The position numbers were made by a program, and so were the translations under genes. From the NCBI GenBank assembly GCA_903923175.1, contig CAIXWQ010001303.1, positions 1-34,051 of the forward strand: a DNA stretch of 34,051 bases, given 5' to 3'. The notes beneath the pieces were generated by a model, which did not search any database, had not been told where the DNA came from, and was given only the letters and a program-made list of their open reading frames with translations. How positions within the stretch are numbered: the first letter of the stretch is position 1; every line of letters starts with the position of its first letter. The stretch is from an uncultured delta proteobacterium (GTDB lineage Bacteria > Myxococcota_A > Polyangia > Polyangiales > JADJMO01). Shown here piece by piece: positions 18,696-26,956 of the stretch.

Positions 18696-19769
18696 ATGTC
18701 CGTCGAGAGGCTCGTAGCCCAACTGAACGCCGAGAGTGACGAGGAGCGCGCGTGGGCGGCCGAGGACCTCGGCTGCGGCGACGTCGGGACGGCGCTGCCC
18801 GCGCTGCTCGCGCGCGTACGCGTGGAGCCGAGCCGGGCCGTGCGCGAGGCGATCGTCACGGCGCTCTCGCGCTTGACGGATCCGGCGGTGCCCGCGGGGG
18901 TCGCCGAGCTGCTCTCTCACGACGACGCCTTCCTGCGCAACGGCGCGGTGGCGCTCCTCCGGGCGAGAGGGGCGGCGGCCGTGCCTGCGATCCGACGCGC
19001 GTTCGAGTCGCCCGATCCCGACCTGCGCAAGCTCGCGCTCGACATCCTCGGCGCGATCGAGACCCCGGACGCAGACGCGCTGTACGAGGCGGGCCTTCGT
19101 GATCGAGACATCAACGTCCGCATCGCGGCGATCGAGTACGTCGGCGAGCACCGAAGGGCGGGCTTCCGGCCGTGCCTCGAGGCGCTCTTCCCCGACGAAC
19201 CGAACCCGATGCTCCTGGCCGCGCTCTTCGCGACGCTCGCGTCGATCGGCACCGAGCAGACCTGGTCGGTCATCGCGGCGCGTTTTCCGACGGTCGAGAG
19301 CGTCCCCGCGTTCCTGCGCGGCGCGTGGCTCCGCGCCCTCGCACAGTGGCGAACCGGCGACACGCTCGAGACGCTCGCCGCGAACGCCCCGCACGCGAGC
19401 CCCGAGGATCTCGTCGACGCGCCCGGCCTTTGTCGCGAACGCCTCGCCTCCGTCGCCGCGCCGTCGCCGCTGCTGGCGCACCTCGAGGCGCTCCTCGGCG
19501 CGTCGATCGCGCCGACGACGAAGTATCGGATTCTCGAGTGGCTCGGCGGACTGCACGAAGCGGAGCCCATCTCGGCGATGGTGCGTGCGCAGCTCTCGAG
19601 CACCGAACCGCTGGTGGCGCAGGGCGCGCGCGAGGCCCTCGCCCGACTGAAGCCGGAAGGCTGGCAGGCCTCCGTCGACGAACAGGCGGCGCGCGCGCCG
19701 CGACCTTCGCCCCACGCCGCATTCACGAAGGAGCGGTCCTCGAAGAAGGCCTCCTCGGACGGCGTCTGA
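18696..19769 (+). CDS. HEAT-repeat protein
   Basis: 357 aa; repeated helical pairs e.g. DPAVPAGVAELLSHDDAFLRNGAVALLRARGAAAVPAIRRAFESPDPDLRKLALDILGAI. Confidence 0.85.
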   Translation: MSVERLVAQLNAESDEERAWAAEDLGCGDVGTALPALLARVRVEPSRAVREAIVTALSRLTDPAVPAGVAELLSHDDAFLRNGAVALLRARGAAAVPAIRRAFESPDPDLRKLALDILGAIETPDADALYEAGLRDRDINVRIAAIEYVGEHRRAGFRPCLEALFPDEPNPMLLAALFATLASIGTEQTWSVIAARFPTVESVPAFLRGAWLRALAQWRTGDTLETLAANAPHASPEDLVDAPGLCRERLASVAAPSPLLAHLEALLGASIAPTTKYRILEWLGGLHEAEPISAMVRAQLSSTEPLVAQGAREALARLKPEGWQASVDEQAARAPRPSPHAAFTKERSSKKASSDGV

Positions 19770-20602
19770 TGAACGTCACCACGCGCCAGTTCGAGATGCT
19801 CCGAGACATGATCTACGAGGCTCTCGGGCTCAGCTTCGACGAAGGCAAGCTCGATTTTCTCGAGAAGCGCGTCGAGAAGCGCATGGGGCACCTCGGCGTG
19901 GGCACGCTCGACGACTACCTGTTCCACCTGCGCTTCCTCGACACGCGCGGCGCCGAGATGCAGGCGCTCGCGAACCTGGTGACGACGAACGAGACGTACA
20001 TGTTCCGGGAGTTCGAGCAGCTCCAGGGGTTCGCCGACCACTGCCTCGACGAGATCCTGGCGGCCAAGGAGAAGCGCGGCGACAAGACGCTGCGGATCTG
20101 GTCCGCCGGCTGCTCCTCGGGTGAAGAGCCCTACACACTCGCGATCATCCTCCGCGAGGTCATCCACGACATCGAAGACTGGGACATCCAGATCGTCGCG
20201 ACCGACCTCGACGAGGTCCGCCTCGGGATGGCGCGCGCCGCGACGTACGGCCCACGCTCGGTGCGCGACGTGCCCGAAGAGTACCTGTCGCGGCACCTGC
20301 GCCCGCTCCCGAACGGTGAGTACGAGGTGAGGCCCGAGACGAAGAAGCTGGTCGAGGTGCGCCACCTCAACTTGAACGATCGCTCCGCCATGAGGAGCAT
20401 GCGCGGCTTCGACTTCGTGTTCTGTCGGAACGTCCTGATCTACTTCGACGACGCGTCCCGCAAGGCGGTGGTGGATTCGTTCTTCCACACCCTCGTCAAG
20501 GGGGGATTCCTCTTCCTCGGTCACTCCGAGTCGGTCGGGCGCATCACGAGCGCGTTTCGTCTCAAGCGCCTCGGCAAGCACCTCGTGTATTGCAAGGAGT
20601 AG
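19769..20602 (+). CDS. cheR: Chemotaxis protein methyltransferase CheR
   Basis: 277 aa; LVTTNETYMFRE, RIWSAGCSSGEEPYTLAIIL, DFVFCRNVLIYFD, GHSESV; start overlaps the preceding stop (TGATG). Confidence 0.96.
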   Translation: MNVTTRQFEMLRDMIYEALGLSFDEGKLDFLEKRVEKRMGHLGVGTLDDYLFHLRFLDTRGAEMQALANLVTTNETYMFREFEQLQGFADHCLDEILAAKEKRGDKTLRIWSAGCSSGEEPYTLAIILREVIHDIEDWDIQIVATDLDEVRLGMARAATYGPRSVRDVPEEYLSRHLRPLPNGEYEVRPETKKLVEVRHLNLNDRSAMRSMRGFDFVFCRNVLIYFDDASRKAVVDSFFHTLVKGGFLFLGHSESVGRITSAFRLKRLGKHLVYCKE

Positions 20603-20605
20603 TCC

Positions 20606-20977
20606 GTGAAAACCATTCTCGTCGTGGACGACTCCCGGACGACCCGTAGCTACCACGCGGCGATCGCGGCCTCGGCCGGGTACCGTGTGGTCACCGCGGT
20701 CGATGGCGCCGACGGGCTCGAGAAGCTCCTCGCCGAGCGGTGCGACCTCGTCCTGACCGACATCAACATGACCGGGATGGACGGCTACGAGTTCCTCCGC
20801 CGCGCGCGCGAGTTGCCGGAGTGCGAGGAGGTGCCGATCGTCATCATCTCCACCGCTTCGCGCGAGGCCGACAAGCTCAAGGCCTTCACGCTCGGAGCGA
20901 ATCTCTACATCGTGAAGCCCTCCGAGCCGCAGGCGTTGCTCGATCATCTCCAGATGATGCTCGGGGGGACGCCGTGA
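20606..20977 (+). CDS. CheY-like single-domain response regulator
   Basis: 123 aa, GTG start; ILVVDDSRTTR...LVLTDINMTGMDG...VIISTASR...YIVKP. Confidence 0.92.
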   Translation: MKTILVVDDSRTTRSYHAAIAASAGYRVVTAVDGADGLEKLLAERCDLVLTDINMTGMDGYEFLRRARELPECEEVPIVIISTASREADKLKAFTLGANLYIVKPSEPQALLDHLQMMLGGTP

Positions 20978-21270
20978 GCCAGGTGCTCACGCTGCACGGC
21001 ACAATCCTCGAGATCGCGCTCGAGGGGGAGCTGACGGTCGTCGACGTGAAGGAGATGCACGCAGCGATCCTCGCCGCGTTGTCGCCCGAGCACGACGTCG
21101 TCGTGCGCGCCAAGGACGTCAGCCGCGTCGACACGGCGGTGGCGCAGCTGATCTACGCGGTCGGCGTCTACGCCAGGAGCTTCGAGGTCCTAGAGGCCTC
21201 CGAAGCGTGGCTGAAGGCATTCCGCCTCCTCGGACTCGAGCGTCCCATCGACCCCGAGCCTGGCACGTAA
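20974..21270 (+). CDS. STAS-domain protein (anti-sigma factor antagonist-like)
   Basis: GTGA overlap with previous gene; VSQVLTLHGTILEIALEGELTVVDVKEMHAAILAALSPEHDVVVRAKDVSRVDTAVAQLIYAVGVYARSF. Confidence 0.75.
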   Translation: MSQVLTLHGTILEIALEGELTVVDVKEMHAAILAALSPEHDVVVRAKDVSRVDTAVAQLIYAVGVYARSFEVLEASEAWLKAFRLLGLERPIDPEPGT

Positions 21271-21287
21271 CCGGGAGACTTCGAGCG

Positions 21288-21659
21288 ATGCCGAAGACCG
21301 TACTTTCCGTCGACGACTCCCCGAGCATCCGCCAGGCGGTGAAGCTCACGCTCGGCTCGAAGGGCTACGTGGTGCGCGAGGCCGACGGCGGCAAACAGGC
21401 CCTTCAGATCTGCGCCGCCGAGCCCGTTCATCTCGTCATCACCGATCTCAACATGCCAGAGATGGATGGCATCGAGCTCATTCGTCACATCCGGGCGCTC
21501 TCGGCCCATCGATTCACGCCGATCCTGATGCTCACCACGGAGTCGCAGGCCGACAAGAAGAGCCAAGGCAAGGCGGCTGGCGCGACGGGCTGGATCGTGA
21601 AGCCCTTCACGCCCGATCAGCTCGTCGCGGTCGTGCAGCGCGTGCTGCCGCCTGGCTGA
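21288..21659 (+). CDS. CheY-like single-domain response regulator
   Basis: 123 aa; VLSVDDSPSIRQAV...LVITDLNMPEMDGIELI...LMLTTES...WIVKPFTPDQL. Confidence 0.93.
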   Translation: MPKTVLSVDDSPSIRQAVKLTLGSKGYVVREADGGKQALQICAAEPVHLVITDLNMPEMDGIELIRHIRALSAHRFTPILMLTTESQADKKSQGKAAGATGWIVKPFTPDQLVAVVQRVLPPG

Positions 21660-21691
21660 GCAGCGAGTTCCACGATGCGCAGACTCCACCC

Positions 21692-23578
21692 ATGGCGACG
21701 CGACGGGCGGCGGGAGGCGCCAGGCGCATGAGCCCGCTGAATTTGCCTCGTTCGCCCGCGCTCGACGCCTCGACGGCGCAGCTGCACTCCGAGCGCGACG
21801 CGCTCGCGAGCCTCGCCTCCGACATCGAGGGGGACTTCGTGCGGCTCGGCGATCTGCTCGGCGACACCAGCGCTGCCTGCTCCAGGCTCGCCGGCCTCGC
21901 CGACGACCTGCGACGCGTCGCGCGGGGCGAGGACGGCAAACGCGCGCTCGTCTTCTCTTATGAGCTCTTCAAGAAGTACTCCGACCTCGTCCTCGCCGGC
22001 ATCGACCAGGCCGAACGGGTCCGGCAGGAGCTTGGCGCCGTCTCGGCCGACGTCGCGATCCTCGCCAAGCGTGAGCGTGACTTCTCGGAGATCGTGACGA
22101 GCTTCTGGCTGCTGAAGACTGCGTTCCGGGTCGAGGCCGCGTCGCTCTCCCACGAGCACCGCGCGCTGCTCCTCGGGTTGACGAACGGCATGGACGAGCT
22201 CCACGAGGGGCTCAAACGGCTCGTGTTCGAGCAGTTCGGCCGGCTCGCCGCCACGCGGCTGCAGATCGCGCGGCTCGACGCGCGCCTCGGCGACGTCCAG
22301 ACCGACAGCCGCCGCCGTGTGCAGCAGGCACGGAGGCAGCTCGAGAGCGACCTCGACGCGTTCACCAACGCGCTGTCGCCCGCGACACGGTTCAGCGAGC
22401 AGGTCACGAACGAGAGCGCGCGTGCGGGGCTCCACGTGTCGCAGGTGATCGTGTCCTTGCAGTACCACGACATCGTTCGGCAACGCGTCGAGCACGTCGT
22501 GACGGCGATCGACGAGATCCTCACGACGCTGGCGGCGGCCGGGAGTGACGGTGCGAACCTCGCCGACGAGGCCGCCTCCGTCGAGGTCGCGAGCGCCGGC
22601 GCCAGGGTGCACTTCTCGGCGCGCATCCAGCTCGAACAGCTTCGCGACGCGCGCAGCGAGATCGACGGCGCGGGCGAGACGATCGTCTGCGGCATCCGCG
22701 AGGTTCTCGAGAGCGGCGAGGCGGTGCTCGGAGCGGGGATGCGGCTGCGGCAGCTCGTCACCGATGGCCTGCGACGGTCGCAAGCCTCGAGCTCGTTCGT
22801 GAACAAGATCCAGGATCTGCACGACTCCCAGGGCGCGGTCGCGCACGACGTCGACGCGCTGGTCAAGCTCGCCTCCGACGTCGGCACGATCGTGGAGGAT
22901 CTCTCTGTAGACGTGGTCCAGAAGACCCAGGCGCTGCGGCTCGTCGCGCTCAACGCCGGCGTGCAGGCCCTCCACGTCTCGGCGGGCGGCGCCCTCGAGC
23001 AGCTCGCGGCGATCACGCAGCGCGACGCGGACGAGGCGCTCGCGCACACCAAAGCGCTGCTCGCGGGCGCGCGGAGCATCCACGTCGCGGTCGAGGGGCT
23101 GCGCGGCGGACTCGAGGAGTTCCTCGAGCTCACCCGCGACGAGGACGCCGCGCTCGACGGCGAGGCGCTCATGGCCCGGCAGCTGCTGGTCGAGATGCGC
23201 TCGGGCGTCGCGGCGAGCTTCGAGGGGCTCGACGGGGATTTCGACCGACTGCGAAAGGCCGCGCACCGGACGCTCGACGAGCTCACGTTCCGCGAGGTCA
23301 TCACGACTCGGTTCACGAAGATGGAGGCCGCCCTCGAGGGGGTCGTCGCCGCGACCGCTGGGCTCGTCGATCGAGAGAGCGAGAGCTACGAGCTGAGCCT
23401 CGCGAGCCTGCGCGCGAGCTACACGATGGAGCGCGAGCGCGCGATGCACGACGCGGTCGCGCGTCGCGAGCACGAGCGGCGGGGCGCCACCGCGGTCCAT
23501 GGCTCGAGCGGCACGAGCCTGGCCGGCGCCGACGCGGCGAGCGCGCCTGCGCTGGACGAGAACGTGGAGCTGTTCTGA
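21692..23578 (+). CDS. Divergent MCP-derived cytoplasmic protein with two degenerate tips, DxxxQ motif and NVELF C-terminus; true start may be ATG 21728
   Basis: Degenerate tips SFWLLKTAFRVEAASLSHEHRALLLGLTNGMDEL (about 22100-22215) and QALRLVALNAGVQALHVSAGGALEQLAAITQ (about 22928-23020); LQYHDIVRQRVEHV at 22457-22498; C-terminus ...ALDENVELF. Confidence 0.7.
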   Translation: MATRRAAGGARRMSPLNLPRSPALDASTAQLHSERDALASLASDIEGDFVRLGDLLGDTSAACSRLAGLADDLRRVARGEDGKRALVFSYELFKKYSDLVLAGIDQAERVRQELGAVSADVAILAKRERDFSEIVTSFWLLKTAFRVEAASLSHEHRALLLGLTNGMDELHEGLKRLVFEQFGRLAATRLQIARLDARLGDVQTDSRRRVQQARRQLESDLDAFTNALSPATRFSEQVTNESARAGLHVSQVIVSLQYHDIVRQRVEHVVTAIDEILTTLAAAGSDGANLADEAASVEVASAGARVHFSARIQLEQLRDARSEIDGAGETIVCGIREVLESGEAVLGAGMRLRQLVTDGLRRSQASSSFVNKIQDLHDSQGAVAHDVDALVKLASDVGTIVEDLSVDVVQKTQALRLVALNAGVQALHVSAGGALEQLAAITQRDADEALAHTKALLAGARSIHVAVEGLRGGLEEFLELTRDEDAALDGEALMARQLLVEMRSGVAASFEGLDGDFDRLRKAAHRTLDELTFREVITTRFTKMEAALEGVVAATAGLVDRESESYELSLASLRASYTMERERAMHDAVARREHERRGATAVHGSSGTSLAGADAASAPALDENVELF

Positions 23579-23613
23579 ACCGCGGCGCGCGCGCCGACGA
23601 GGATCCGCACGTC

Positions 23614-24033
23614 ATGGCCCAACAGATACTCAAGCTCCGCACGCTCGAGGACGTCATCCGCGTGCGCCAGGCGTGCGTACGCCTCGCGGTCGAGCTCGGT
23701 CTCGACGGCTCGGATCGGAGGCGCGTCGCGACCGCGGCCGGCGAGATCGCGCGCAACGTCCTCCAGCACTCGGGCGACCTGGGCGAGGTCGCGCTCGAGG
23801 AGATCGACGACGGCACGCGTCGCGGAATCCAGATCGTCGTGCGGGACCAGGGGCGGGGCATCGCCGACGTCGTCGCCAACTCCAGCGCCGTCGCCTCGGC
23901 CTCGGTGATCTCCCTCGGCGCGGGGCTCGCCGGAGCGAAGTGGCTGATGGACACCTTCGAGATCGACACCGCGATCGGTCGGGGGACCACGGTGCGAATG
24001 GTGAAGTGGCAGAGCTCGAACGTCAGCCCGTGA
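23614..24033 (+). CDS. RsbT/RsbW-like serine/threonine kinase (HATPase_c switch kinase)
   Basis: 139 aa; AAGEIARNVLQHS (N box), VRDQGRGI (G1), SLGAGLAGAKWLMDTFEIDTAIGRGTTVRMVKW (RsbT-like G2 region). Confidence 0.85.
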   Translation: MAQQILKLRTLEDVIRVRQACVRLAVELGLDGSDRRRVATAAGEIARNVLQHSGDLGEVALEEIDDGTRRGIQIVVRDQGRGIADVVANSSAVASASVISLGAGLAGAKWLMDTFEIDTAIGRGTTVRMVKWQSSNVSP

Positions 24034-24065
24034 AGTCGTGATGGCGTGTCGAAGGAGCGTTGGAA

Positions 24066-26891
24066 GTGGCAATCACACCCTCTCAGATTCTCGAGCTCAC
24101 CCGCGCGGCGTTTCGGCAGGAGGCCGATGAGCTGCTGTCCGAGCTCGACACCACGCTCCTCCAGCTCGAGGCCTCGCCGATGGACGCGGCGCTCGTCAAC
24201 CGTGCGTTCCGGGCCATTCACACCCTCAAGGGTTCCGGCGCCACGGCCGGCTTCGACGCCGTCTCGGGGGTGCTCCACGGCGTCGAGGACGCGCTCAACG
24301 AGGCGCGCGAGGGGCGCCTCGCGATGAACGGAGAGATCGTCGACATCGTGCTGAAGGTGACCGACGTCGTACGACGTCTGCTCCAGGGGAGCGGCTCCGA
24401 CGCCGCGCTGCTCGAGGAGGGGCACGCCAGCGTTCGCGCGCTCGCCGCGCACCTCCCCGCATCGGGGAAGGTCGGCTCGACGCCCGCTGCGCCCGCCGCG
24501 CTCGCCGCGCCCGCGAAGGAGACCACCGAGCGCGGCGGCAGCGTCCACGCCGTGCGGTTCGCTCCGCACCGCACCATCTTCCACTTCGGTAACGATCCTC
24601 TCGTGATGCTCCGTGAGCTCGCGGGCCTCGGCGCGATCGTCGTTCGCGCGCGCGTCGACGCGCTCCCCGCGCTCCCCGAGCTCGATCCCGAGCTCTGCTA
24701 CCTCGCGTTCGAGGCGCAGGTCGGGACGAGCCGGCCGGAGGCGCAGCTCCGCGAGGTCTTCGCCTTCGTCGAAGACGACGCCGACGTGCGCATCACCCGC
24801 ACGGTCGCCGAGCATGCCTGGGTCCTGCCGCCGATTGCGTACTTCGATCCGGAGGCGGTCGCCGACTTCGTCGAGGAGGGCGAGGAGAACATCGCCGCGC
24901 TCGAGGCCGAGGTGCTCGCGCTCGAGGAGAATCCCAGCGAGACGCAGCGAGTCGAGGTCGTCTTTCGCGCGCTCCACAACTTGAAGGGCCAGGCCGGGCT
25001 GCTGCTCAGCGAGATGCGGCTCGCGCCTCCCGTCGGTTACCCGCTGGTGGCCTTCCGCGATCTCTGCCACGGCGTCGAGGGGTTCGCCGAGTTGCACCGG
25101 GGCACCGCGCGCAAGGAGCTCGACGAGGCCGGAATCCAGCTCTTGCTCCAGGCGGTCGACAGCCTGAAGTCACTCCTCGCGGACTTCCTCGAGGCGCGCG
25201 TCGCGGGCGATGGTGCGCAGCGCCTGCTTGCCAGGCTCGCCCAGCGCGGCGCCACGGTGCCGCCGCCCGAGGCGGGCGCACACGCGACCATGCTGGGCTC
25301 GGTCGCCGCGCAGTGCCGCGGCCTCGTGAGCTCCATCTTGCGGCCGGGCGAACGGGTGGAAGGGCTCTCGGCCACGGAGGTGAAGTCCATCTACCGCGCC
25401 CTGCAGACGCTCGGGCGCGCTGCGAGCTACGACAGCAAGCCCGTGGTCCGGGAGCGGGCCGACGAGATGCTCTCGACCTGCCGCGACCTGCAGGCGCGCG
25501 AGGACGGCGCACGCACCCTCTCGGTGCTCGTCCCGCAGTACCGGGGCCTCGAGGAGGCGCTCGCGCAGTCGAGCGAGCGGAGCGCGGCGCGCTCGTCGCC
25601 GCCGAAGGCGCGCACCATCTCCATCCGCCCATCGAGCCCGCCGAAGGTCAGCGAGCGCGCCCCCGCGGCCGACGTGGGCGCCGCGGCGGGCGGTCGGAGC
25701 GTGCGGGTGGATCAGCACAAGCTCGATCGCCTCATGCGCGCCGTCGGCGAGCTCCTCGTGGCGCGCAACTCGCTACCCACCTTCTCGAAGCGCCTCGAGG
25801 CCGAGCGCAGCTCCGTCTTCCGAGACGTCAAGGACGTCGGCGAGCGGATCTCCCACATCGCCGACGATCTCCAGGACTCCGTCATGGCGATCCGGATGAT
25901 GCCCATTCGCACGATGTTCCAGCGCTTCCCCCGCATGATCCGGGATTTGGCGCGCTCCGAGGAGAAGCAGGTCCAGCTCATCATCTCCGGCGAGGAGACC
26001 GAGCTCGACAAGACCGTCATCGAGCAGCTCGCGGATCCCCTCGTCCACCTCGTCCGCAACGCGGTCGATCACGGGCTCGAGCCGCCGCACGAGCGCGTCG
26101 CCGCCGGCAAGCCGGAGCTCGGCACGGTCGGGTTGAAGGTCTCGCAGGAGGGGAGCTTCGTCGTCATCGAGATCTCCGACGACGGTCGCGGGATGCGCGT
26201 CGAGAAGCTCCGCGACAAGGCGGTGGAGAAGGGCCTGCTCACGCGCGCTGCCGCCGACGCCCTTTCGCGCGAAGCGACCTTCGAGCTGGTGTTCCTGCCC
26301 GGCTTCTCGACGGCGGCGAGCGTGACGAGCATCTCGGGGCGCGGCGTCGGCATGGACGTCGTCCGCAACAACGTCCGCCAGCTGCACGGCACGATCGCCA
26401 TCGAGAGCGTCGTCGGAGGCGGGAGCACGTTCACCGTGAAGCTCCCGGCGAGCCTGATGGTGTCGAAGGCCATCCTCGTGGAGTCCTCGGGCGACCAGTT
26501 CCTGTTCCCGATCGAGAGCGTTCGCGAGATGGTCAAGCTCGACGCCTCGGAGATCCACGGGATCGCCGCGCAGCGCTTCATCCACATACGGGGCTCCGTC
26601 TGTCCGATCGTGGCGCTCTCGACGATCCTCGGTCAGCAGGAGCGGGCGGCGACGGGCGGAGAGCAGAGCGCCGCCATCGTGCGTACGCGCCTCGGCGACG
26701 TGGCGCTGATCGTCGATCGGCTGGTCGCGGAGATCGACGTCATCGTGAAGCCGCTCTCGGAGGGGCTCGACCGCCTTCGGATGTTCCAGGGAGCGTCGAT
26801 CCTCGGGGACGGCCAGGTCGCACTCGTCATGGATCCGTCCCAGCTCGGTGCGGTCGCGCAAGCTGCGCTGTCGGCACGGTTGCACGCCTGA
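24066..26891 (+). CDS. cheA: Chemotaxis histidine kinase CheA with two Hpt domains
   Basis: GTG start 8 nt after AAGGAG; Hpt1 FRAIHTLKGSGATAGF, Hpt2 FRALHNLKGQAGLLLS, dimerisation/HATPase (HLVRNAVDHGLEPP, ISDDGRGM, GRGVGMDVV) and C-terminal CheW-like domain. Confidence 0.96.
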   Translation: MAITPSQILELTRAAFRQEADELLSELDTTLLQLEASPMDAALVNRAFRAIHTLKGSGATAGFDAVSGVLHGVEDALNEAREGRLAMNGEIVDIVLKVTDVVRRLLQGSGSDAALLEEGHASVRALAAHLPASGKVGSTPAAPAALAAPAKETTERGGSVHAVRFAPHRTIFHFGNDPLVMLRELAGLGAIVVRARVDALPALPELDPELCYLAFEAQVGTSRPEAQLREVFAFVEDDADVRITRTVAEHAWVLPPIAYFDPEAVADFVEEGEENIAALEAEVLALEENPSETQRVEVVFRALHNLKGQAGLLLSEMRLAPPVGYPLVAFRDLCHGVEGFAELHRGTARKELDEAGIQLLLQAVDSLKSLLADFLEARVAGDGAQRLLARLAQRGATVPPPEAGAHATMLGSVAAQCRGLVSSILRPGERVEGLSATEVKSIYRALQTLGRAASYDSKPVVRERADEMLSTCRDLQAREDGARTLSVLVPQYRGLEEALAQSSERSAARSSPPKARTISIRPSSPPKVSERAPAADVGAAAGGRSVRVDQHKLDRLMRAVGELLVARNSLPTFSKRLEAERSSVFRDVKDVGERISHIADDLQDSVMAIRMMPIRTMFQRFPRMIRDLARSEEKQVQLIISGEETELDKTVIEQLADPLVHLVRNAVDHGLEPPHERVAAGKPELGTVGLKVSQEGSFVVIEISDDGRGMRVEKLRDKAVEKGLLTRAAADALSREATFELVFLPGFSTAASVTSISGRGVGMDVVRNNVRQLHGTIAIESVVGGGSTFTVKLPASLMVSKAILVESSGDQFLFPIESVREMVKLDASEIHGIAAQRFIHIRGSVCPIVALSTILGQQERAATGGEQSAAIVRTRLGDVALIVDRLVAEIDVIVKPLSEGLDRLRMFQGASILGDGQVALVMDPSQLGAVAQAALSARLHA

Positions 26892-26922
26892 ACACGGGGT
26901 GACCGGGCGTACCGGAAACTGG

Positions 26923-26956
26923 TTCGCTCGCGCAGGGACCCGCTAGCGTGAGCGAA
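26923..26956 (+). promoter_or_regulatory. Hairpin overlapping the start codon of the J-domain gene (11-bp stem, one G-U)
   Basis: TTCGCTCGCGC-AGGGACCCGCTA-GCGTGAGCGAA; right arm ends on the A of ATG 26956. Confidence 0.5.
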
